Below are positions 1-6,004 of a stretch of 6,477 nucleotides of DNA, in pieces; within the stretch, counting starts at the first letter, position 1; every line of letters starts with the position of its first letter. The stretch is from Desulfobulbaceae bacterium (GTDB lineage: Bacteria; Desulfobacterota; Desulfobulbia; Desulfobulbales; Desulfobulbaceae). Made by a program: the position numbers and the translations under genes. Location of the stretch: positions 1-6,477 of the forward strand of contig SKJK01000057.1 in NCBI GenBank assembly GCA_007121995.1, given 5' to 3'. The notes below the pieces were generated by a model. The model did not search any database and was not told the origin of the DNA. It was given only the letters and a program-made list of their open reading frames with translations.

Positions 1-90
1 CGATAATGTTCGTCTGACTTCTTTGCTTCTTTTCACATCTGTTGGACTATACGTCTTTTTGCAAGGTGCTGTTCGGCTTGATGTATCCAT
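1..90 (-). CDS. Possible 5' end of an unidentified gene, cut by the window edge
   Basis: A reading frame opens with ATG at 90-88 and stays open for 30 codons to the window edge. It begins 17 bases after the stop codon of the acyl-CoA synthetase gene and has the same orientation, so it would fit as the next gene of the cluster. The visible N-terminus is polar and rich in Lys, Arg, Ser and Thr (it starts MDTSSRTAPCKK). It shows no signal peptide, membrane segment or family motif that I recognise. No convincing Shine-Dalgarno sequence precedes the ATG, and an open frame of 30 codons can arise by chance. I cannot assign a function. The alternative is that 1-107 is simply an intergenic stretch; I see no stem-and-U-tract terminator in it. 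Confidence 0.25.
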   Translation of the reverse strand, partial: MDTSSRTAPCKKTYSPTDVKRSKEVRRTLS

Positions 91-107
91 GCAGATTTTA
101 TCAAGGT

Positions 108-1970
108 TCAGGTTTTGCCTGTCCAATGGCGCTCTTGATATACGCCTTCGATCTCCAGTGCATGTCGGGATGCGATCCGGTCGCGGATCAGCTTCATGGT
201 CGGGGTGAGCAGGCCATTGTCAATGGTCCAGGCTTCGGTGGTGAGCGATACGCCGCGAATCTGGGCAGAGGTGGGAAAATCGATGAGCAGCCTGGACACT
301 GTCTTACGCACCGCATTCCTGGCCGTTTCATTCTGCAGGGAGGAAGGATCCGTTGGGTCCAAGCCGAGACGTGCTGCCTGCAGTTGCCATGTTTTGGCAT
401 TGAGAACCAGCAAGGCAGCGATATAAGGTTTTCCTTCACCCACTACCATAGCCTGATCGATCAGGGGATGCTGTTCCAAGACCAGTTCCAGGGGAACAGG
501 GGCGATTTTTTCTCCGGTTGAGGTAACCAGAAGTTCCTTGCTTCGCCCGATGATATGGATGAATCCGTTCTCGATACTGGCAATATCACCGGTCTTCAAC
601 CACCCTGTGCTGTCCAGTACTTCCCGGGTTTGTTCCTCGTTGTTCCAGTAGCCGAGCATGACACCTGGACTTCTCACTAGCAACTCACCTTCTTCGTTCA
701 AGCGGACCTCCACTCCGGGCAGCGGTGGCCCCACCGATTCAGGACGATTGTCTTGCAAACGGTTGGCGCTGACCACCGGTGCCGCCTCAGTAAGACCGTA
801 TCCCTGTACTAAAGGCAAACCAAGACCAATGAACAGGCGGGAGAGTTCTGCCTGCAGGGGAGCACCGCCGGCAACGGCCAGGCGGAGCCGACCACCGAAG
901 CGCTGGACAATTTTATCAGCCACCAACCTTTTAAGTGCCGGCCAAAGGAGGCGGTCTGTTATTCGTGGTTGTTTCTGGGCACGATCAGCAAGGAAACGGC
1001 GGGTGCCGACCTTGACCGCAACGCTGAACAACAGTTGAGCCGGCTTGCCTTTGTCAAGCAATTGTTCCTGAACACGGGCTGATATTTTTTCAAAGATTCT
1101 GGGAACAGAGATGAGAATAGTCGGTTTGATGACTTGCAAGTCCTCGGCAAGTTCCTGGATTGAGCGGCAGTATGCGATGCAGCAACCTGCCATCATCGGA
1201 ATATAGTGGCCAACCGTTCGTTCAAAAGAATGGGACAGAGGTAAAAAAGAAAGGAATATATCATCGGTTCGGGCTGGGTGAATATCGAGCACTGCCCGAC
1301 AGTTGGAGAGAATATTGGCGTGGGACAGCATGACGCCTTTGGGCTGGCCGGTCGTACCGGAGGTATAGACTATGGTGGCCAGATCGTTTGCCTGGGCACC
1401 TGGTCCCGCTTCGAGCGCTGGTTTGTCAGGCAGCTCATCGGGGAGCCAGTGCGCCATGAGTTGCACAATGTCCGGCTTGGCAGACGAACCGGTTTCCTGG
1501 AGACAGACTACCAGTTTCAGGGAGGGGAATTCCTGACCATAGTTACGCAATTGCTGCCATTGTTCGTCACGATCCACTACCAGAAAACGACAGGAGCAGT
1601 CATTGAGGATATAGGCCGGGTTTTTCGGGTTATCTCTGGCGTACAAAGGGACCACCACCAAGCCTTCTGCCAGGGCCGCCTGTTCGCAGCAGACCCAGGT
1701 GACACTGTTGGCCATCCACAGAGCAATCCGGTCGCCCGGCTGTATACCAGCCCGACGTAGACCATGGCGCCAACGGCTCACTTCAATTGCCATCTCTTGC
1801 CAGGTATAGCTTCGCCAGGTACCTGTGAGCCGGTCAAATTGGCGGTAGGCACTAGTGTCCGGCGTATTCCGGCAGCGTTGTCGAAACAGGTCAGGTAATG
1901 TTATTGCATCGACTAAGGTGCCGGCATCATCGCTGCTTCCAGGTAAGGATCTTGCCTCCACGCTTTTCAT
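108..1970 (-). CDS. Long-chain acyl-CoA synthetase-like AMP-forming ligase (FadD15/ACSL type)
   Basis: This 620-residue protein of the adenylate-forming (ANL) superfamily most likely activates a fatty acid with ATP to acyl-AMP and then forms the CoA thioester. The P-loop motif YTSGTTGQPKG lies at residues 202-212, followed by LSFLPLSHSFER near 240-251. The A5 motif GYGLTE is at 390-395 and the ribose-binding TGD at 460-462. The hinge region GRSKE is at 475-479, and the C-terminal catalytic lysine (TPTMK) is K593. The length, about 600 residues, and the motif variants fit the bacterial FadD15 group of long-chain ligases rather than acetyl-CoA synthetase or the FAAL type next door. The chain looks complete. 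The start is slightly uncertain: GGGAG directly abuts the ATG at 1970, whereas the in-frame GTG at codon 4 (1961-1959) has a 9-base spacer. It follows the upstream fusion gene after 133 bases. The exact substrate chain length cannot be read from the sequence. Confidence 0.9.
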   Translation of the reverse strand: MKSVEARSLPGSSDDAGTLVDAITLPDLFRQRCRNTPDTSAYRQFDRLTGTWRSYTWQEMAIEVSRWRHGLRRAGIQPGDRIALWMANSVTWVCCEQAALAEGLVVVPLYARDNPKNPAYILNDCSCRFLVVDRDEQWQQLRNYGQEFPSLKLVVCLQETGSSAKPDIVQLMAHWLPDELPDKPALEAGPGAQANDLATIVYTSGTTGQPKGVMLSHANILSNCRAVLDIHPARTDDIFLSFLPLSHSFERTVGHYIPMMAGCCIAYCRSIQELAEDLQVIKPTILISVPRIFEKISARVQEQLLDKGKPAQLLFSVAVKVGTRRFLADRAQKQPRITDRLLWPALKRLVADKIVQRFGGRLRLAVAGGAPLQAELSRLFIGLGLPLVQGYGLTEAAPVVSANRLQDNRPESVGPPLPGVEVRLNEEGELLVRSPGVMLGYWNNEEQTREVLDSTGWLKTGDIASIENGFIHIIGRSKELLVTSTGEKIAPVPLELVLEQHPLIDQAMVVGEGKPYIAALLVLNAKTWQLQAARLGLDPTDPSSLQNETARNAVRKTVSRLLIDFPTSAQIRGVSLTTEAWTIDNGLLTPTMKLIRDRIASRHALEIEGVYQERHWTGKT

Positions 1971-2028
1971 CTCCCTGCTGGTGAACGGTTCCGGTTTTCA
2001 GATTGTGCAGCCGTTTCCATGCAACCCT

Positions 2029-2045
2029 GGGAACAGTTATGCCAG
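2029..2045 (-). promoter_or_regulatory. Weak sigma-54-like -24/-12 element upstream of the acyl-CoA synthetase gene
   Basis: On the minus strand this reads CTGGCATAACTGTTCCC. The -24 half (CTGGCA) matches the sigma-54 consensus well, and the 10-base distance from GG to the -12 dinucleotide is correct. The -12 half reads TTCC where TTGC is expected, so one invariant G is missing. It lies in the 133-base gap between the fusion gene and the acyl-CoA synthetase gene and points toward the latter. A chance match is quite possible; it is listed because no other promoter candidate was seen in this gap. Confidence 0.15.
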
Positions 2046-2103
2046 GAGGAATAGAAACAGTGCAGGTCAAAGGCAGGCTGGCGATGTCCCTGCGATTTCA
2101 TAA

Positions 2104-5001
2104 TCACGATCCGTTACTTCCCAGGTCGGGCTCACCACAATGCAGCAGGATCTGTTTTCGGGTCTCGTCACGCAGAGCCAGGGCTGCGTTCCAGCCTGAA
2201 CCACGGGTTCGTAGAGGCGAACCGATGAACAGGTGAACCGGTCCTGGCCGCAGAACAAGAGATTCGGCGCGCAATTTATTCCTTGTCCCCCGGATAGTGA
2301 TCGGCACAACAGCCATATTGTTTTCAGCTGCAATGAGAAAGGCACCCATACGGAAGGGTAGCAGGCCGGACAAGCGCTGAAAAGTCCCCTCCGCAAAAAA
2401 GAAAAGAGAGTGTCCTTCACCGGCTAACTCTTTAAGACGATGGGCATCCTCGATGGCCTGTTTGTTATCGAAGCGTTCAACAAAAACAACACCAAGCCGA
2501 TTCAATATTGGTCGCAACACCGGATTACCGGCCAATTCAGCCTTGGCAACAAAATTGAATCGTTCCGGTAAGATTGCCATCAGGATAATACTGTCCATAT
2601 AGCTCTGGTGATTGGCAACCAGAATCAATGGTTCCTCGGTGGTCACCTCTTCAAGGCCATGAACCACAATATTGGTGCCGGTGAGACGGGCCAGCAGGCG
2701 GGCGGCGGCGCGAGCAGCCCGTCGGCGAGTACCGCTCCCCGGCAGCAGAAAAACAAGTGGTGTTGAAGCCACTGCGATAATCCCGAGCACCAGCCAGGAG
2801 TAAACGGAATAACAGATTGTCATTGCCCGTTGCAGCCATCGATTAACCTGTTGCAGTGCGCCGCTCGCTGTCAAGCGTACGAACTGAAGCCAGAGAGCCC
2901 GGGGAGGGTGATGAATCTTCCCTTGCTCATAGCGTTCCCGGCTGGCAGCCCGGCGAATTTTGCCGCTGGATGTTTTGAGAACCGTTCCCGGACGGGCAAG
3001 AATGACTTCATCCGGTGGCATACCTAGAATATCCACAGCCCGGTTGATGATCTGCTTCTTCAAGGCTGCCTGTTTTTCTTGATCCTGACTGCGGCTCTCG
3101 GCGAGAACAACAAGTTTCTCTGTGGCAATGGCTTCGTCTGTTGTTCCGAAAACGGCGACACATCCTTGACGGATACCTGAAATGGCACCGATGGCCTCCT
3201 CCAACTCATAGGGAGTAATATTACGGCCACCTTTGATAATAATATCCTTAACCCTGCTGGTGAGATAGAGATCCTGATCCGCAAGATAGGCCAAGTCACC
3301 GGTATCGAGCCAATCACCATGGAACAGGGCTGCCGTTTGCCTGGGATTGCGAAAATAGCCGCTGGTGGCGGAAGGCCCGTGGAATTGCAGACGGCCTACC
3401 CGGCGTTCAGGCAGTTCTTGAGTGTTGTCATCCACGACCCGGATATGATGGCCGGCCAGTGGACGGCCACAGGCGACAAAACGCAGCGGATTGGGATCAT
3501 CGTCTCCGGCGGGGATGGCTGTCCCGTTTTTCATCAGGGGGTGGCGCTGGATACGGTCGATCAGTACCTTTCGACCAAGAGGTGGAAAAGCCAGGCCAAC
3601 CGTGTTTTCCGCCAGACCATAGACAGGTGCCATGGCTTCAGGTCGCAAACCATAAGCGGCAAAACGCTCGGTAAAGCGGGTGACGGTTTCCGGGCTCACC
3701 GGTTCAGCACCATTAAAAGCAAGCCGCCAGGAACTGAGATCCAGACCAGCCAGTTTTTGGCTGTCGATTCTATTGAGGCAGAGCTCGTAGCCAAAATTGG
3801 GCGAAGCCGCCAGGGTGCCGCGATGGTGGTGAATGGTCCAGAGCCACCGGTCCGGCCGGGCCAGAAAGGAGAGGGGAGGCATGATGACCAGCCGGCAGCC
3901 ATGATACAAACTACCCAGCCAGGCCCCAATTAATCCCATGTCGTGGTAGAGTGGCAGCCAGCTGACAAAAACATCCTCCGGGACGACGCTGACGGCGCGG
4001 CCCATGGCCCTGATATTGGTCAGCAGGTTGACATGGCTGAGAATGACACCCTTGGGGGTACCAGTGCTGCCCGAGGTGTATTGAAGAAAAGCGGTGTCTT
4101 TAGGGAGAATCGACGACTGGAGGATGTCGCCTTCCGATTCCTGGAGATCGCTGACAGTAACAACCTGGTCAAGCGTTGCCACCTGTGCTTTGAGCAGTCT
4201 GGCCACTGGTTTGGCCTCTGCAACGGTGATCAGTGCCTGGGCCTGGCAATTATTGAGAATGTGACGGTGGCGGCGAAGATGGTCTTCCAGTTGGGAGGGA
4301 CGAACCGGCGGATACAGGGAGACTGGGACGGCACCGGCGAGAAGTACACCAAAAAAACCGAAAAAATAATCAAGTCCGGTGGGCAGCATCAGGGCTATGT
4401 TGGCTCCGGGCTGCAAATTCCGTTTTCTCAGGCCGACGGCCACGGCTGTGGCATGGTCAAGCAGTTGGCGATGGGTAAGGGGGATCGGTTCATTGTCTCC
4501 GGTGGTCAGCAGCAGGTGTACCTGATCTGGAGATCTGGAAGCCTGTATTTGCAACACTTCGACCAGGGTTTGGGCATCCTCGGCAATGGTTGTCTGCGCA
4601 TGGAATGATTGGGGAGGGGAGATTGGACTGCGCTCCTGTGAGAATTCGGTCCGTGCCGTGCCCCGGCCAGCGGCCCGGACCAGATCCCGCAGGGTTTCAG
4701 CGGTGGCGAGTACTTCTTCTCCCAGGGAAACTCCTAAGGCCTTTTCTATTCGGGCCAGCAGTTCCACCTTGGTCAGACTGTCAAAACCGAGATCGCGCTC
4801 CAGGGAACTGTCCAGTTTAACATGCAGGTTGCTGCGTTCAGGATCGACCTCACCAGCAAGACGAGCAGCCAGTTGGCACACGGTCTCTGCCTCGGTGGTC
4901 GGGCTTTTCGCAGCTGGCTGCGGATCTTGTGGCGGTACGTGTACGATGAGAACTTCTTCGTTCCTGTTTCCCGAGGTATTGGGAGCAGTGTGTGGTGCCA
5001 T
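2104..5001 (-). CDS. Trifunctional fusion: acyl carrier domain, fatty acyl-AMP ligase-like domain, PlsC-type acyltransferase
   Basis: This 965-residue protein carries three lipid-handling modules. Residues about 38-112 are an acyl carrier domain whose GFDSL motif places the phosphopantetheine serine at S75. Residues about 145-690 are an AMP-forming ligase: P-loop YTSGSTGTPKG at 308-318, SWLPLYHDMGLIG at 347-359, PNFGYELC at 401-408, YGLAENT at 461-467, TGDL at 567-570, and catalytic lysine K681 in the KTSSGK motif. The PLYHDMGLIG and PNFGYELC signatures are those of fatty acyl-AMP ligases (FAAL), which pass acyl-AMP to a carrier protein rather than to CoA. A hydrophobic segment at about 727-754 probably anchors the protein in the inner membrane. 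The PlsC domain at about 770-960 has NHQSYMD (H798, D803), FAEGTF at 869-874 and VPITIRGT at 899-906. Likely job: activate a fatty acid, load it on S75, and esterify it to a glycerolipid or lyso-lipid. The start follows AGGAAG in good position. Acceptor and chain length are unknown. Confidence 0.9.
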   Translation of the reverse strand: MAPHTAPNTSGNRNEEVLIVHVPPQDPQPAAKSPTTEAETVCQLAARLAGEVDPERSNLHVKLDSSLERDLGFDSLTKVELLARIEKALGVSLGEEVLATAETLRDLVRAAGRGTARTEFSQERSPISPPQSFHAQTTIAEDAQTLVEVLQIQASRSPDQVHLLLTTGDNEPIPLTHRQLLDHATAVAVGLRKRNLQPGANIALMLPTGLDYFFGFFGVLLAGAVPVSLYPPVRPSQLEDHLRRHRHILNNCQAQALITVAEAKPVARLLKAQVATLDQVVTVSDLQESEGDILQSSILPKDTAFLQYTSGSTGTPKGVILSHVNLLTNIRAMGRAVSVVPEDVFVSWLPLYHDMGLIGAWLGSLYHGCRLVIMPPLSFLARPDRWLWTIHHHRGTLAASPNFGYELCLNRIDSQKLAGLDLSSWRLAFNGAEPVSPETVTRFTERFAAYGLRPEAMAPVYGLAENTVGLAFPPLGRKVLIDRIQRHPLMKNGTAIPAGDDDPNPLRFVACGRPLAGHHIRVVDDNTQELPERRVGRLQFHGPSATSGYFRNPRQTAALFHGDWLDTGDLAYLADQDLYLTSRVKDIIIKGGRNITPYELEEAIGAISGIRQGCVAVFGTTDEAIATEKLVVLAESRSQDQEKQAALKKQIINRAVDILGMPPDEVILARPGTVLKTSSGKIRRAASRERYEQGKIHHPPRALWLQFVRLTASGALQQVNRWLQRAMTICYSVYSWLVLGIIAVASTPLVFLLPGSGTRRRAARAAARLLARLTGTNIVVHGLEEVTTEEPLILVANHQSYMDSIILMAILPERFNFVAKAELAGNPVLRPILNRLGVVFVERFDNKQAIEDAHRLKELAGEGHSLFFFAEGTFQRLSGLLPFRMGAFLIAAENNMAVVPITIRGTRNKLRAESLVLRPGPVHLFIGSPLRTRGSGWNAALALRDETRKQILLHCGEPDLGSNGS

Positions 5002-5035
5002 TTCTTCCTGTGTACCTGAAGTCAGGATGCGGTTG

Positions 5036-5065
5036 TTAGTTTTTAAATGTATAATATTTAACTAA
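5036..5065. repeat. AT-rich imperfect inverted repeat between lipB and the fusion gene
   Basis: The arms on the plus strand are TTAGTTTTTAAAT (5036-5048) and ATTTAACTAA (5056-5065), separated by the 7-base GTATAAT. They pair perfectly except for three extra T in the left arm. The repeat fills the middle of the 75-base gap between the lipB stop and the start of the fusion gene, about 35-64 bases upstream of that start codon. It is too poor in GC to form a strong terminator stem. An operator or promoter region is conceivable: TATTAT on the minus strand could be a -10 box, but I find no good -35 partner. Confidence 0.4.
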
Positions 5066-5076
5066 AAAAAACCATA

Positions 5077-5715
5077 CTACCCCTTTTGTGATTTTGGCAG
5101 CCTTTTGTTCATAAGCGGTGCAAACATTTTTTTCAACTCCATTCCGACATCGTCCATCGATGGGGGCGCTGATAGTACTCTGGCCATTGAGGTTACCGGG
5201 CAGTCTTGGATGCCGCAAGGGTTGATGCGTTGGTAGGCCTGTAGATCCGGACAGATATTCAAAGCAAAACCGTGCATACTCACCCAATGGCGGACTCCGA
5301 TACCAATAAAGGCGATCTTACCCTGTTCGGTCCAGACACCGGTGGCCCCCATCTGTCGGTGCGCCGTGATTTCAAAAAGGGCAAGGGTGGCAATGAGCAC
5401 TTCTTCGAGAAAACGCAGCCAGCGATGCAGGTCACGACCGCGGACGGCCAGATTGACAAGAGGGTAGCCCACCATTTGTCCCGGTCCGTGCCAGGTAACG
5501 TCACCGCCCCGATTGACGCGTTCGGCGGTCAGGCTCGGGTCAAGAAAATTGGTTGTTTTACCGCCACGGCCGATGGTGTAGATGGCAGGGTGTTCAACTA
5601 AAAGAAGCGTTTCCTCTTCACGGCCCGAGGCAATGGCCGCGGCCAGTTCTGTCTGCAGGACCAAGGCTTGGTCGTAGGCGAGGGGACCATTGGCAAGGGT
5701 ATCGATGATACGCAT
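5077..5715 (-). CDS. lipB: Lipoyl(octanoyl) transferase
   Basis: LipB moves the octanoyl group from octanoyl-ACP to a specific lysine of lipoyl domains (2-oxoacid dehydrogenase E2 subunits and GcvH); LipA then inserts the two sulfurs. The 212-residue protein has the normal family length and every hallmark: EHPAIYTIGR at 41-50, RGGDVTWHGPGQMVGYP at 69-85, ATGVW at 124-128, KIAFIGIGVRHWVSMHGFALN at 133-153, and INPCGI at 164-169. The catalytic pair is K133 and C167, matching Lys135 and Cys169 of E. coli LipB. It is cytoplasmic, with no signal peptide or membrane segment. The gene starts 43 bases after the ACP stop and follows the E2 gene, so its octanoyl donor type (an ACP) and its target type (an E2) are encoded immediately upstream. 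The ATG at 5715 has only a weak GAG Shine-Dalgarno sequence, but it gives the conserved family N-terminus, with PLAYDQALVLQ at 11-21. Confidence 0.95.
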   Translation of the reverse strand: MRIIDTLANGPLAYDQALVLQTELAAAIASGREEETLLLVEHPAIYTIGRGGKTTNFLDPSLTAERVNRGGDVTWHGPGQMVGYPLVNLAVRGRDLHRWLRFLEEVLIATLALFEITAHRQMGATGVWTEQGKIAFIGIGVRHWVSMHGFALNICPDLQAYQRINPCGIQDCPVTSMARVLSAPPSMDDVGMELKKMFAPLMNKRLPKSQKG

Positions 5716-5758
5716 AGAAAAGCTCAGCGCACTGAAAACTATCCGGGCTGCAAGACCT

Positions 5759-6004
5759 TCAATCGAGCCGGGTGATCAGATAGTCTGTTATCGCTTTCAG
5801 GGTGGAGAGTTTACCGTAGTCCGCCTCAGGAATATCGACTCCGGTCTGTTCGTTGAGGCCAACGAGCACTTTGAGGAAGCTGTACGAATCAATATCCAGG
5901 GCCTCGCGGATATTCTCGTTCGGATCCAGTTCAGCAGGATCACATTCCGGGGCAATATTTTTTTTTTTTTTTTAGATGATCGCCTGCAAGGACTGCTCAT
6001 TCAT
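5759..6004 (-). pseudogene. Stand-alone acyl carrier protein gene interrupted by an in-frame TAA at an A16 tract
   Basis: Read from the ATG at 6004-6002, the frame gives [10 protein letters not shown], then TAA (codon 11), then KKKKNIAPECDPAEL and an intact ACP body to the TGA at 5761-5759. The body contains ALDIDSYSFL with the expected phosphopantetheine serine at codon 40 (5887-5885), and GVDIPEADYGKLSTL in the helix III region. The total of 81 sense-length codons is normal for an ACP. The first ten residues look like ACP helix I, and the spacing across the damaged part fits the family, so the frame is the same on both sides of the stop. The ATG overlaps the E2 stop (ATGA), which suggests translational coupling. 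The DSY context differs from the DSL of fatty-acid-synthase ACP and suggests a specialised carrier. Explanations are a sequencing or assembly error in the homopolymer, a true nonsense mutation, or expression from the second ATG at 6000 through slippage. The ACP identity is firm; its functional state is not. Confidence 0.85.
5958..5973. repeat. 16-base homopolymer (T16 on plus, A16 on the coding minus strand)
   Basis: An uninterrupted run of 16 T on the plus strand lies inside the ACP coding region. On the coding strand the preceding T joins the first two A to make the TAA that stops the ACP frame; the rest would encode four lysines and part of an asparagine codon. Nothing else in the window has a homopolymer of this length; the next longest is the 8-base A run at 5064-5071 with a one-base interruption nearby. 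Runs of this kind are prone to polymerase slippage both in cells and in sequencing. Confidence 0.97.

Noticed and set aside
1969..2020. Small 17-codon minus-strand frame starting MET-AAQ that overlaps the acyl-CoA synthetase start
   Set aside because: It is very short, has no ribosome binding site and no protein-like features. The ATGA overlap is suggestive of coupling but easily arises by chance.
1971..2103. Sigma-70 promoter from TTGACC on the minus strand (about 2066-2071)
   Set aside because: The TTGACC hexamer is good, but no -10-like hexamer occurs at 16-18 bases; the nearest candidates sit at 11 and 23 bases.
3319..4608. Two long plus-strand open frames (204 and 221 codons) almost back to back
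   Set aside because: They lie wholly antisense to the ligase domain of the fusion protein, which has intact family motifs across the same bases. Their translations show no recognisable domain, and codon bias of the real gene explains such antisense frames.
5064..5083. T-rich run after the lipB stop as an intrinsic terminator
   Set aside because: The minus strand has a run of 8 T just after the lipB stop, but no GC-rich stem precedes it; the nearby inverted repeat lies downstream of it and is AT-rich.
5797..6000. Minus-strand 67-codon frame starting MSSPCRRSSKKKKK
   Set aside because: Beyond the lysine run, its translation is a shifted reading of the ACP body and has no protein-like features. 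It matters only as the possible entry frame for slippage, which is reported as a finding.
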